The position numbers and the translations under genes were made by a program. A DNA stretch of 64,000 nt. Source: CAYMZZ01 sp964395095 (GTDB lineage: Bacteria; Bacteroidota; Bacteroidia; Chitinophagales; Chitinophagaceae). Shown in pieces: positions 36,312 to 44,999 of the stretch. Below the pieces are notes generated by a model. That model was not told the origin of the DNA and searched no databases. It saw nothing but the letters and a program-made list of their open reading frames with translations. Position 1 is the stretch's first letter. The number at the start of each line of letters is the position of its first letter. The stretch is from NCBI GenBank assembly GCA_964395095.1, contig CAYMZZ010000017.1, forward strand, positions 1 through 64,000, written 5' to 3'.

Positions 36312-37634
36312 ATGAAAGTAATGAAGTTTGGAGGTACCAGCGTGGGCAGGCCGGAAAGGATGCACCATATCGTTTCGCTGGTAACCCGTCAGGAAGAACC
36401 GACCATTGTAGTGTTATCGGCACTCTCCGGTACCACCAATGCCCTGGTGGAAATTGGCGACTGCATCGCGCGGGGCGACCGCGATGCGGCCAAGGCCAAC
36501 ATCGACAAACTGGAAGCGCACTACCAACAGTTCGTTAGTGAGCTGGTGAAAAAACCTGCTTCGTTGGATAAGGCCAAAGCCATTGTGGCCGAACACTTCG
36601 AATTCCTCCAGATCATTCTGAAAATATCCTTCAGCGAAGCGCTGAGCAAAGATATCCTGGCCCAGGGGGAACTCCTGAGTACGCGCCTCTTTTGCTGCTA
36701 CCTCGAAGAGCAGGGTATTGCTCATGCTTTGTTGCCGGCGCTGGAATTTATGTCGATCGACAATAACGACGAACCCCAGATCAGCAGCATACGCGGCAGG
36801 CTGGGGCAGTTGTTGCAGCAGCATGCGGATAAGAAATTGTTTGTAACCCAGGGTTATATCTGCCGCAATGCCCGAGGCGAAGTAGACAACCTAAAAAGGG
36901 GAGGAAGTGATTATTCGGCTTCGCTGATCGCCGCCGCCATTTCGGCTTCGGTTTGCGAGATATGGACCGATATTGATGGCATGCACAACAACGATCCGCG
37001 TGTGGTGAAGAAGACCGTTCCCATCGAGCAGCTCAGTTTCGATGAGGCGGCCGAGCTGGCTTATTTTGGCGCCAAGATCCTGCACCCGGCTTCCATCTGG
37101 CCCGCGCAGCAATACAAGATTCCCGTAAAGCTCCTCAATACCATGCAGCCCGAAGCCAAGGGTACTTTGATTACGGAAAAAGCCGGCAGCGTGGGGGTGA
37201 AAGCCGTAGCAGCCAAAGACAATATCATCGCCATCCGTATCAAGAGCAGCCGCATGTTGCTGGCCTATGGTTTCCTGCGCAAGATCTTCGAAGTGTTTGA
37301 AAAATACCGCACCCCGATCGACATGATCACCACTTCCGAAGTGGCCGTATCGGTAACCATCGATAATCCCCAGTACCTCAGCGAGATACTGAAGGAACTG
37401 GAGCCCTTCGGCACCCTCGAAGTGGATCATAACCATGTGATCATTTCTGTGGTCGGTAATGAAATATCCCAAACCTCCGCCATCATCAAAAAGCTTTTCG
37501 GTTCTATTATGAACATCCCGGTACGCATGGTGTCGTATGGCGGAAGCCCGCATAATATTTCTTTGCTGATTGCCGCAGAATATAAAAATCAAATTCTTCA
37601 GCAGTTGAACAAGGGTATGTTTGGACTGGACTAG
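36312..37634 (+). CDS. lysC: Aspartate kinase (monofunctional)
   Basis: 440 residues. It catalyses the first step of the lysine, threonine and methionine pathway. The N-terminal kinase domain begins MKVMKFGGTSVG, and RGGSDYSASLIAAAI and WTDIDGMHNNDPRVV carry substrate-binding residues. Two ACT domains (about 300-440) provide feedback control (MITTSEVAVSVTID and ISVVGNE). There is no homoserine dehydrogenase domain. It has its own promoter and is followed after 43 bases by a hairpin over the next gene's start codon. Confidence 0.95.
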   Translation: MKVMKFGGTSVGRPERMHHIVSLVTRQEEPTIVVLSALSGTTNALVEIGDCIARGDRDAAKANIDKLEAHYQQFVSELVKKPASLDKAKAIVAEHFEFLQIILKISFSEALSKDILAQGELLSTRLFCCYLEEQGIAHALLPALEFMSIDNNDEPQISSIRGRLGQLLQQHADKKLFVTQGYICRNARGEVDNLKRGGSDYSASLIAAAISASVCEIWTDIDGMHNNDPRVVKKTVPIEQLSFDEAAELAYFGAKILHPASIWPAQQYKIPVKLLNTMQPEAKGTLITEKAGSVGVKAVAAKDNIIAIRIKSSRMLLAYGFLRKIFEVFEKYRTPIDMITTSEVAVSVTIDNPQYLSEILKELEPFGTLEVDHNHVIISVVGNEISQTSAIIKKLFGSIMNIPVRMVSYGGSPHNISLLIAAEYKNQILQQLNKGMFGLD

Positions 37635-37677
37635 GTTAAAAAATGTTAATGACACAGAAGCTGTGCAAGCATATATT

Positions 37678-37710
37678 ATATTGCCGGTATGACTCGCATA
37701 CCGGCAATAT
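37678..37710 (+). promoter_or_regulatory. 14-bp perfect hairpin covering the start codon of the next gene
   Basis: Arms ATATTGCCGGTATG (37678-37691) and CATACCGGCAATAT (37697-37710) pair perfectly around a 5-base loop. The ATG at 37689-37691 is the top of the left arm. It could be a terminator for lysC, but no T-tract follows, or a structure that hides the start codon from ribosomes. Confidence 0.7.
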
Positions 37711-38972
37711 TGTTTGCGGCCCTCGCTTTTTTTGTGAATGCTGATGCACAATCCCATATTACCGGGAAGGTAGTAAAAGCAGAAAATGGAGAGCCCATTG
37801 TGGGAAGCAGCGTATTTATCAGTAATACCTCACGCGGAACTGTGTCGGACAAAGAAGGCAATTTTGAATTAAGGAATATCCCTCCGGGTAAATATGATCT
37901 GGTGGTTTCTTCCATCGGGTATGAAATAAGTGTGTACGCTTTCGATGCAAACCAGCTTCCCTTAAAACTGCGAGTGGAAATGCAGATGAAAGTACGCGAG
38001 CTGCAAAACGTGACCGTAGAGCCATCCGTAGAAGAAGGCTGGGATAAATGGGGGCTTACCTTTACCGACTATTTCCTGGGGACCACACCCAACGCTACAC
38101 AATGCCGTATAAAGAATAAAGAATCGATTCGATTTCGCTTTTTCAAAAGAACTAACCGCGTAATTGCGTATTGTGATGAACCTCTGGAGATTGAAAATCG
38201 AGCATTAGGGTATCGTATCCAGTATCAACTGGAAGATTTCGAAGTCAGTTTTAAAGAGAATACGTCCCGCTATGCGGGGTATGTGTTATTTGAAGATATG
38301 GATGGAGAAAAAAAAGAAGTGCGTAAACGCTGGCAGCGGAAACGTGATCAGGCTTTTTACGGAAGCATGATGCATTTCTGGCGATCGTTTTATACGGATT
38401 CTATTCGGGAAGAAGGATTTCACGTAAAGCGAATGTGGCGCGAGCCCAACCTTGAAAAAGAAAGGGTAAAAGAATTGTATAAGTCCCGATATTTCAAAAG
38501 TTCAAAAGTTGGGAATGCGGTAATACAAATGAACCCGGGCAATAACCGTGATAGTAGTATGGCAGACTCAACCCGGTATTATGAATCAGTTCTCCGTCAA
38601 AAAGATTATATCGAACATTATGGAAAAGACCTGCTGACTGCCGACAGTATTCTTTATACCCGGTCTGATACCTACAAGGAAGTTTATTTTCCCAATTATA
38701 TCTGCATTAGTTATCGAAATGAGCTGGAAGATCCGGCCTATTTACAGTACCATCAAGAAAGGCGAAATCCCTATTTCCAGCAAAGCTGCATTTGGTTGGT
38801 GGAACCTGTTACAGTTGTTATTTATCCCGATGGAAGTTATTACCCGCCGCAAAACGTGTTTTCCATGTCGTATTGGGCATGGGGCGATAAGATGGCTGAT
38901 ATGCTGCCCCTCGACTATGAACCCTTTGGCGCAGCTCCGGGGATAAAAAGTTTGCCATCAGCAAAAGAATAA
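37689..38972 (+). CDS. Secreted protein with CarboxypepD_reg-like domain
   Basis: 427 residues. Signal peptide ends near FFVNADAQS. Residues about 24-100 form a carboxypeptidase-regulatory-like beta-sandwich (ITGKVVKAENGEPIVGSS, GTVSDKEGNFELRNIPPGKY), common at the N-terminus of Bacteroidetes outer-membrane and surface proteins. The remaining 320 residues contain many aromatic and basic positions and no recognised motif; they do not look like a TonB receptor. The start codon is sequestered in a hairpin (37678-37710). Confidence 0.78.
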   Translation: MTRIPAILFAALAFFVNADAQSHITGKVVKAENGEPIVGSSVFISNTSRGTVSDKEGNFELRNIPPGKYDLVVSSIGYEISVYAFDANQLPLKLRVEMQMKVRELQNVTVEPSVEEGWDKWGLTFTDYFLGTTPNATQCRIKNKESIRFRFFKRTNRVIAYCDEPLEIENRALGYRIQYQLEDFEVSFKENTSRYAGYVLFEDMDGEKKEVRKRWQRKRDQAFYGSMMHFWRSFYTDSIREEGFHVKRMWREPNLEKERVKELYKSRYFKSSKVGNAVIQMNPGNNRDSSMADSTRYYESVLRQKDYIEHYGKDLLTADSILYTRSDTYKEVYFPNYICISYRNELEDPAYLQYHQERRNPYFQQSCIWLVEPVTVVIYPDGSYYPPQNVFSMSYWAWGDKMADMLPLDYEPFGAAPGIKSLPSAKE

Positions 38973-39007
38973 ATCGAATGGGCTAAAACGGTGGTTGCGA
39001 AAGCTGC

Positions 39008-39820
39008 TTACGGATTTTCTTGCTGCCACACACGTACATAATCGATTGCCATTTTTTGTGGCCAGATCGTTTCATCCACGCCTTTTTGTCCGCCCCAATT
39101 GCCGCCCACAGCTATATTGAGCAGCAGGAACATTTTATTGTCGAAGGGCCAGGCTTCGTAGCCCGTGCCATCATTGCCGGCGCGGAAAAAGGGCTGGTCG
39201 TCGATGCCCACAATCACGGAGTCTTTATTCCATTCCAGTTGGTAGCGGTGAAAGTTTTCGGAGCAGTCATCGATGAAGATGGTATCCGTTATCTGCGTGC
39301 CGATGATATGGTTATACTTTTTAGTGTGGATAGACCCGTGAATATAACCCTGGTTAAAGCCCACATGTTCCATGATGTCGATTTCGCCATCATCGGGCCA
39401 TTTCAGAGGTTGGGTGGAGGCCAGCATCCAGATAGCTGGCCAGGTGCCTACGCCCTTGGGGAGTTTGGCACGCACTTCTATTTTGCCGTATTGCCAGTCG
39501 CCCTTGCCGCGGGTGATGAGTCGGGCCGATGTATAGTCCTTTCCTTCCCAACTCTCCCGGTGGGCTTCAATTTCCAGCATCCCGTCTTTTACACGCGCGT
39601 TTTCCAGGCGGCCGGCCGTATAGTATTGCAGTTCGTTATTGCCCCAGCCATGGCCACCCGTTTCGGCGGTCCATTTTGTACTATCCGGTAATCCGTTATA
39701 CTCAAATTCGTCGCTCCATACCAGTTGCCAGCTCTTAGTTTCTGTTCTGGTGTCGACGGTCCTGTTGTCGCCACAGGATACCAGCGTAATCAGGGCAAGG
39801 CCCCATATGAGTTTCTTCAT
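39008..39820 (-). CDS. GH16-family glucanase, lipoprotein
   Basis: 270 residues from ATG 39820. The lipobox is in LITLVSCGDN (Cys about 16). The GH16 jellyroll has the catalytic signature DGEIDIMEH with the nucleophile and acid/base glutamates (about 135-140), preceded by WPAIWML and followed by WNNELQYYTA-type substrate strands earlier in the protein (about 75). Likely targets are beta-1,3- or beta-1,3-1,4-glucans such as laminarin, although specificity is not readable. The downstream strand order and length match the family. Confidence 0.93.
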   Translation of the reverse strand: MKKLIWGLALITLVSCGDNRTVDTRTETKSWQLVWSDEFEYNGLPDSTKWTAETGGHGWGNNELQYYTAGRLENARVKDGMLEIEAHRESWEGKDYTSARLITRGKGDWQYGKIEVRAKLPKGVGTWPAIWMLASTQPLKWPDDGEIDIMEHVGFNQGYIHGSIHTKKYNHIIGTQITDTIFIDDCSENFHRYQLEWNKDSVIVGIDDQPFFRAGNDGTGYEAWPFDNKMFLLLNIAVGGNWGGQKGVDETIWPQKMAIDYVRVWQQENP

Positions 39821-39902
39821 GGTTCTGAATTGGTTCCTTGCTAATATAACGCATTCACCCAAATAAAACAGTTTTCAACCGGCATAGAATCCCGGCAACT
39901 CC

Positions 39903-40289
39903 TCACAACATTTGAAACAACTGGATATGGTTGCCGCAAGTATCATCCAGCACAGTGATTCGGGCAGGCCCCATGGTAGTGGGTGGCATACTGAAGTTTA
40001 CCTCTTTAGCAAGAAGTTCCTGGTGAACCGCATCAACATCATCCACCAGAAAGGCGGTTGCGGGTATGCCTGCTTCAAATAGTTTGGCCTGGTAAACCCG
40101 GGCTGGTTCAAACGCCATGGGTTCCAGCACCAACTCTGTGCCATCGGGTTCATGCGGCGATACTACGGTCAACCAGCGGTGTTCACCCATGGGGATATCA
40201 TTTTTTACTTTAAAACCCAGCACGGAAGTGTAGAACTGAACTGCCTTTTCCTGGTCCTTAACGAATAACGAAGTCAGCCTGATGTACAT
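39903..40289 (-). CDS. VOC-superfamily (glyoxalase-like) protein
   Basis: 128 residues with the paired beta-alpha-beta-beta-beta modules of the vicinal oxygen chelate fold. It starts MYIRLTSLFVKDQEKAVQFY and ends DDTCGNHIQLFQML, where the final His and Gln are typical late positions. Potential metal ligands are the early His/Glu near GEHRW and the late Glu in GTELVLEP. Substrate unknown. It lies 70 bases from the AraC gene on the same strand, which may regulate it. Confidence 0.82.
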   Translation of the reverse strand: MYIRLTSLFVKDQEKAVQFYTSVLGFKVKNDIPMGEHRWLTVVSPHEPDGTELVLEPMAFEPARVYQAKLFEAGIPATAFLVDDVDAVHQELLAKEVNFSMPPTTMGPARITVLDDTCGNHIQLFQML

Positions 40290-40358
40290 AATAGTAAGTT
40301 GATGAGTAAACGATAAAAGAACCTGATGTCCTCAATTATCCTGCAAATTAGGAGGGGA

Positions 40359-40796
40359 TCAGTGAATGCGTTTATCCAAAATTGCGCAAATGGGGGGCGC
40401 CGCGGCCAGGCTATTTCCGCGGCGAATTTTTTGCTGCTGCCATAGGAGGGGACTGCAGCCGGTATGCACCTTAAATTGACGGGAGAAACTGGGCAGGCTC
40501 TCAAAACCTACTGCCGCAGCCGTATCCATTACACTATGACCTTCTGCAAGCAAATGCCGGGCCTGCTGCATACGCAGGCGGATCAGGTATTGTTGAGGGG
40601 TACAACCATACACTTTACGAAACTGGCGAATAAAATAAAAAGGGGAAACACAGGCATAGGCTGCCATCTCGTCTAGACTAATTGGCTGATCCAATCTTTG
40701 TTTAGCCCAGGCCTGTGCCGCCACAATCCGATCCAAAAGGTCCTGGTGCGGATGAAGACGATTTTGAAGACTTTGTATGGTTTCAATGAATTGCAT
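40359..40796 (-). CDS. AraC-family transcriptional regulator (short)
   Basis: 145 residues from ATG 40796. Two helix-turn-helix units typical of AraC proteins: LDEMAAYACVSPFYFIRQFR (about 42-61), then QQYLIRLRMQQARHLLAE and DTAAAVGFESLPSFSRQFK. There is no N-terminal cupin or sensing domain, so it is of the short, effector-less kind. It may act on the VOC gene downstream (inference from position). It is divergent from hicA. Confidence 0.88.
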   Translation of the reverse strand: MQFIETIQSLQNRLHPHQDLLDRIVAAQAWAKQRLDQPISLDEMAAYACVSPFYFIRQFRKVYGCTPQQYLIRLRMQQARHLLAEGHSVMDTAAAVGFESLPSFSRQFKVHTGCSPLLWQQQKIRRGNSLAAAPPICAILDKRIH

Positions 40797-40887
40797 CCCT
40801 GAACTATGCAAAGAAAGTGCATTTTCGAGGATTTATATATGCTTCTATGCATGAGATACCATTTAGCAGTTTTTGCCTAAATCTTTT

Positions 40888-40918
40888 TTGTTGTAGGGTA
40901 ACATAAATGTTACCTTTA
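40888..40918 (+). promoter_or_regulatory. hicAB promoter with embedded operator palindrome
   Basis: TTG (40888-40890), a 20-base spacer and TACCTTTA (40911-40918), a 7 of 8 TAnnTTTG match. Between and overlapping the boxes is an 18-base perfect palindrome, GGTAACAT-AA-ATGTTACC (40897-40914), a fitting binding site for the DNA-binding antitoxin HicB. Confidence 0.72.
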
Positions 40919-40958
40919 CTTCAACAGGAGCCGACACAATAGATTTTAAGCTGCAGGT

Positions 40959-41140
40959 ATGAAGGCAAGGGAAGTGATTCGGCTGTTGAAGAAAGATGGG
41001 TGGTATGTGAAGGTGCAAAAGGTTCACACCGCCAATTTGTTCATCCTCGTAAAGTGGGCAAGGTGACGGTGCCCATGCATTCTGGGGATATACCAGCGGG
41101 CACACTCAAAAGCATTTTTAAACAGGCTGGCTTGCTATAG
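40959..41140 (+). pseudogene. hicA: HicA-family mRNA interferase toxin with frameshift
   Basis: From ATG 40959 the frame gives MKAREVIRLLKKDGWYVKVQ and then hits a stop at 41064 after 35 codons. Reading on in a second frame from 41021 gives GSHRQFVHPRKVGKVTVP and MHSGDIPAGTLKSIFKQAGL, the normal rest of HicA. One missing base in the AAAA run at 41017-41020 explains it; adding one A would restore a 60-residue protein with the catalytic GSH motif. As read, the toxin is broken, by a real mutation or a sequencing error, with frameshifting less likely. hicB follows 18 bases later and is intact. Confidence 0.88.
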
Positions 41141-41158
41141 CCGCTTCAAAGCTGAGAA

Positions 41159-41611
41159 ATGAAAAAAATAATCCTGATTATCGAAAAGGCAGAAGATGGG
41201 AAATATTGGGGAAGAGTGAATTTCCAGAATAACCTCCTTGTTGAATTTGCCAGTTCAGTGGATTCGTTACAGCACAAGATGACCCGACAATTAGGTAAGT
41301 TCCATTCATTACAGCCTTCTGCATTCAAGTTTGAACTTGCGTATGACCTCGCAGCGCTCTTTGCAGAAAAGGATTATCTAAATATTTCGGCGGTCGCCGT
41401 GCGGTCTGGAATTAGTCCGGGTTTAATGCGCCAATATGTAGCGGGCTTCAAATATCCTTCTCTTGAAAGGGCGGGTGTCATAGAAACAACCATTAGAGAG
41501 ATTGGAAGCGAATTGAAGGGCATAAGATTAACGGTGGTAAAGCAGACTGTAAAGGCGCCAAACCGGTCGAAGAAGACCATTATCAGAGCAAAGCCGACAC
41601 CAGCTAAATAA
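41159..41611 (+). CDS. hicB: HicB-family antitoxin
   Basis: 150 residues. The N-terminal half is a HicB-like RNase H-related fold (MKKIILIIEKAEDGKYWGRV), followed by a Cro/XRE-like helix-turn-helix (ISAVAVRSGISPGLMRQYVA, about 79-98). The C-terminal tail is basic. It would neutralise HicA and repress its own promoter. The reading frame is intact although the toxin gene is frameshifted, and a bidirectional terminator follows. Confidence 0.85.
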   Translation: MKKIILIIEKAEDGKYWGRVNFQNNLLVEFASSVDSLQHKMTRQLGKFHSLQPSAFKFELAYDLAALFAEKDYLNISAVAVRSGISPGLMRQYVAGFKYPSLERAGVIETTIREIGSELKGIRLTVVKQTVKAPNRSKKTIIRAKPTPAK

Positions 41612-41623
41612 CCCATAAGGCAC

Positions 41624-41667
41624 CTGCTATAAAAAAGGCCGCCCGGAGGCGGCCTTTTTTATAGCAG
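41624..41667. terminator. Bidirectional terminator
   Basis: A perfect 20-bp stem (41624-41643 / 41648-41667) with a CGGA loop, GC-rich at the loop end and A/T tracts in the arms. It sits between the convergent hicB and S9 peptidase genes and can serve both. Confidence 0.9.
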
Positions 41668-41668
41668 A

Positions 41669-44104
41669 TTAGAAGGCTTTGGGTTTGTCTTTCTTCTCTT
41701 CCTTACTGGCATTCTTCACATATTTTTCCAGCCAGGCAAATTGCTCCGCCAGGGTATGCAGGATATTTTCACGACCTGCGTAGCCATGACTTTCGTAGGG
41801 AAGGCTGATGTATTTGGCATTGCCTCCATGTCCCTTGATCGCATTAAACATCCGCTCACTCTGGATGGGGTAGGTGCCGGTATTGTTGTCGGCATCACCA
41901 TGAATCAGCAACAGGGGCGATTTTATTTTGTCTGCATGCATGAAGGGGCTCATGTCATTGTACAGGTCTGGTGCCTCCCAGTAGGTGCGGTCCTCATTCT
42001 GGAAGCCGAAGGGTGTTAATGTGCGGTTGTAGGCGCCACTGCGTGCAATACCGGCTTTGAACAGCTTGGTATGTGCCAGCAGGTTGGCGGTCATAAAGGC
42101 GCCATAGCTATGGCCACCTACGGCCACACGGTTAGGATCGCCTACTCCCAACTCTTCCAGTTTTTTGATGGCCGCTTCTGCGTTCATGCGCAACTGGTCT
42201 ACAAAATTATCATTCGGCTTCTTGTCCTTGTCGGTAGCGACAATCGGCATTTCCGCATTATTCAACACGGCATAGCCCTGGGTTACATAATAAACCGGGG
42301 AGCCCCAGCTCAGCAACGTGAAGCGGTGTTCGCTTCCACGCACCTGGGCCGCATCGGCGGCGGAATTGTATTCAGCCGGGTAAGCCCAGATGAATACGGG
42401 CAGCGGGCCATCGCGTTTGGCATCATAACCCTTGGGCAGGTAAAGATCGCCGGTAAGGGTAACGCCGTCTTCGCGATTATACTTGATTTTGGTCTTGCTT
42501 ACTCCTTCCAGTTGTGGATAGGGGGTGGTAAACTGTGTAAGCGGGCGATCGGCAATACGGGCTTTCAGATCCTTCAGGAAATAATTAGGCATATCCTTTT
42601 CGGTCTCCCGGCGGCTCACAACAGTAAGCCTGTTGGGATCCAGCACTTTCGTGATCATTTCGAAACTGCCTTCGCTGCAACGCCAGATGGTGTCAGCCTT
42701 CCTGGTATGCACATCATAAGAGATCAGGAAGGGGAGATCGCCTTTCGGAGAAGCCCCCTGCGTATTATTCATCAGAATCTTGTTGCCATTGTCGATAGTC
42801 ACCAAAACATTCTTACCAAATTTGTTCAGGCGTGTTACCGGGTTGCCGGGATCCGAATAGCGATCATTGGTGCTGCGCGTTTGCAATACTTCCAGGTCGC
42901 CGGTAGTGGGGTTGTAACGGTTCATCTGCATCACCTGCTTGCTGCGCAAACCTTCCATTACCAGGGCCAGGTTGGCATCGCCCCAGGAAGTGCCGCGATA
43001 GCGCATTTTTGTTTTAAAGAGCTCACGGGGTTTTTCGGTAAAGGGCGCCGACTGCGCATATACCACATCATGGTATTCTACTTCAGTTTTGATCAAACCA
43101 CCATCCAGTGGCTCGGCCCATACCAGGGTAGCCGCTTCATCGTCCCTCCATTCAAATCCGCGGGGAACATTTTGAATATTGTCGTATCCTGAGGGAGAGG
43201 TTTCGGAAGAGGGGAGTTTGGCAACGTTTTTAATTACTTTTCCTGCCATGTCGGTAACAACAAGGTTGCTGGGGAACCCGGATGCGGGCACCAGGTAGGA
43301 GAAGGGTTTTTCCAGGGTACGTACCAGCATGTACTTCTTGTCGGGCGAAACGCTGAAGCTGGCATAGATTGCGGGCTTGCCAATTTTGGTTTCCACACCT
43401 CCCGTATTCTTCACCAGTTGCGCGCTCGCATAGAATTCAAATAAACGCTCATCGTATGGCGTTTTGATCATATCCTGGTACGTTGGGCGGGGCGAAGCTT
43501 TGCCATACACTTCCTGCTCGGAAGGACCGGAAGGCAATAAGGGTTTCGGCGGTGCCGCTGAAGCGGGCTTCAATATGGTTTTGTAGAGAATGGTATTATC
43601 GTCGTACCAGCTATAGCCACCATAAACGGCATTGACCGGGGTCTTGTTGATCCGGGTGGCTTTGAGGCTGGCCAGGTCAATAATATACAGATCCACTTTG
43701 TCGCGGTTCACCTGGAAAAAGGCTATCTTCTTATCGTTGGGGCTCCAACTAAAGCTGGTTCCAAACAGGGGGTTCGGCAGCCCCGAAATTTTATGTTCTT
43801 TATCGGTCTTGATATTCTTGAGGTAAATTTCATTGACATAATTCTGCCGGCTGGGCGCGAAATTGGCGGGGTTGATACGCAGACCCGCGATCTTCAGTTC
43901 GGGTTTAGCCAATTCCTCCACAGAAGGGTATAGGCTTGTTTGGGTAAAAAGTATCCATTCCCCTTTGTCATCCATGCTAACGCCGGGCGTGGGCCTGGCC
44001 AGTAGCATATCCTGGATATCCTTGGGAGGCAGAGTGTATCCGCCACCATCCTGGGCTTGTACCAATTGTACAAATACCAGGCAACAGAGCAATAACTTTT
44101 TCAT
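41669..44104 (-). CDS. Prolyl-oligopeptidase-family (S9) peptidase
   Basis: 811 residues, exported (MKKLLLCCLVFVQLVQAQDG). Residues about 60-480 form a predicted beta-propeller that gates the active site. The alpha/beta-hydrolase domain has the nucleophile Ser666 in GGHSYGAF, an aspartate in LLIHGDADNNTG (737-739) and a His in YESHGYAG (about 772). It likely degrades small peptides such as dipeptidyl or acylaminoacyl substrates. The upstream strand shows no clear promoter, and the 44105-44338 gap holds no recognisable gene. Confidence 0.95.
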   Translation of the reverse strand: MKKLLLCCLVFVQLVQAQDGGGYTLPPKDIQDMLLARPTPGVSMDDKGEWILFTQTSLYPSVEELAKPELKIAGLRINPANFAPSRQNYVNEIYLKNIKTDKEHKISGLPNPLFGTSFSWSPNDKKIAFFQVNRDKVDLYIIDLASLKATRINKTPVNAVYGGYSWYDDNTILYKTILKPASAAPPKPLLPSGPSEQEVYGKASPRPTYQDMIKTPYDERLFEFYASAQLVKNTGGVETKIGKPAIYASFSVSPDKKYMLVRTLEKPFSYLVPASGFPSNLVVTDMAGKVIKNVAKLPSSETSPSGYDNIQNVPRGFEWRDDEAATLVWAEPLDGGLIKTEVEYHDVVYAQSAPFTEKPRELFKTKMRYRGTSWGDANLALVMEGLRSKQVMQMNRYNPTTGDLEVLQTRSTNDRYSDPGNPVTRLNKFGKNVLVTIDNGNKILMNNTQGASPKGDLPFLISYDVHTRKADTIWRCSEGSFEMITKVLDPNRLTVVSRRETEKDMPNYFLKDLKARIADRPLTQFTTPYPQLEGVSKTKIKYNREDGVTLTGDLYLPKGYDAKRDGPLPVFIWAYPAEYNSAADAAQVRGSEHRFTLLSWGSPVYYVTQGYAVLNNAEMPIVATDKDKKPNDNFVDQLRMNAEAAIKKLEELGVGDPNRVAVGGHSYGAFMTANLLAHTKLFKAGIARSGAYNRTLTPFGFQNEDRTYWEAPDLYNDMSPFMHADKIKSPLLLIHGDADNNTGTYPIQSERMFNAIKGHGGNAKYISLPYESHGYAGRENILHTLAEQFAWLEKYVKNASKEEKKDKPKAF

Positions 44105-44338
44105 TCATGTGGTTTTAGTCGTGGTATATAATTCCGGTTGTTCTAATCTGGAACCGGGGAATCCCGAAGTTAATTCATCAGCATTTTCAGCCCAAAGCAT
44201 TTATAGGAACGGCAAATCCGCATTTTCCGCCTCACTTTACCTTTTACTGGATGGATTTGACAGTTTACTCATCCTGTTTCAACCCGGAGCTGAGTACAGG
44301 ATAGTTTAGATTTTTATTCAGCATTAAACCTCGACAGT

Positions 44339-44917
44339 ATGAAAAAAATGACTATTTCAATCACCGCCATCCTCCTGTTACTCGCCACCCTGCTCACCCT
44401 CCAGGCCGGTGCCCAATGGACAGCAGGCCTTAAAGCAGGCGCCAGTATCAGCAACTTTGACGAGAAATCGGAGCATAACCTGCGCAGTAAGACGGGTGGA
44501 GTGTTCGGCGGCTTCGCACAATATCGTTTCCAACCCCATGTGTCGGTTCAGGGAGAAATTTTGTTTAGCATGCAGGGGGCACGAATGGATAATGGTTCCT
44601 ACGATTTCAATTATGTGCAGGTTCCGGTACTACTGCAAACACGCGTTTGGAAAACACTGCAGGTATTAACAGGGCCGCAGTTGGCTTACCTGATTTCCGC
44701 CAACATTAATGAGGATGGCAATAAGGAGGATCTCAGCGATCAGGTGAGGTCGGTCGAATTCTCCTGGATAATGGGCACTTCCTATGAGTTTGAAAATGGG
44801 TTCATCGTGGATATGCGTTATGTAAAGGGCTTAAGCGATATAACCATTCAGGACGAAGGTATCCGTAACAATTCCATACAACTTACCCTTGGATACCGAC
44901 TGGGACGAAGAAAATAG
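44339..44917 (+). CDS. Outer-membrane beta-barrel protein (porin family)
   Basis: 192 residues with a signal peptide ending near QAGAQWTAGLKAGAS. The sequence alternates hydrophobic and polar residues in short strands (SVQGEILFSMQGARM, NYVQVPVLLQTRVW) and ends IQLTLGYRLGRRK, a barrel-type terminus. It resembles the small 8-strand PorT-like/OMP_b-brl_2 family. A possible -7 box TAGATTTT lies at 44307-44314. It precedes the trp leader by 82 bases and is not part of that operon. Confidence 0.87.
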   Translation: MKKMTISITAILLLLATLLTLQAGAQWTAGLKAGASISNFDEKSEHNLRSKTGGVFGGFAQYRFQPHVSVQGEILFSMQGARMDNGSYDFNYVQVPVLLQTRVWKTLQVLTGPQLAYLISANINEDGNKEDLSDQVRSVEFSWIMGTSYEFENGFIVDMRYVKGLSDITIQDEGIRNNSIQLTLGYRLGRRK

Positions 44918-44961
44918 CCAGCGGTTCAGTTCCCCGTGGACCTGTGGTCATCAAAAAAAAT

Positions 44962-44992
44962 TTGTCTGAATCAGTAATTGCACACATATTTG
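44962..44992 (+). promoter_or_regulatory. trp operon promoter
   Basis: TTG (44962-44964), a 20-base spacer and CATATTTG (44985-44992), 7 of 8 to TAnnTTTG. The predicted RNA start is at or just before the leader-peptide ATG at 45000, so translation of the leader may begin almost at the RNA 5' end. Confidence 0.7.
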
Positions 44993-44999
44993 CAGTGCA

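Noticed and set aside
36891..37757. 288-codon minus-strand frame opposite lysC
   Set aside because: It is antisense to aspartate kinase and crosses the start hairpin; no domain is seen.
41011..41024. Programmed -1 frameshift site in hicA
   Set aside because: The sequence has only four A and no strong slippery heptamer or downstream stem; a base loss or read error is simpler.
42071..43192. 373-codon plus-strand frame opposite the S9 peptidase
   Set aside because: It is antisense to a gene with all S9 motifs; it has no recognisable family features and results from codon bias.
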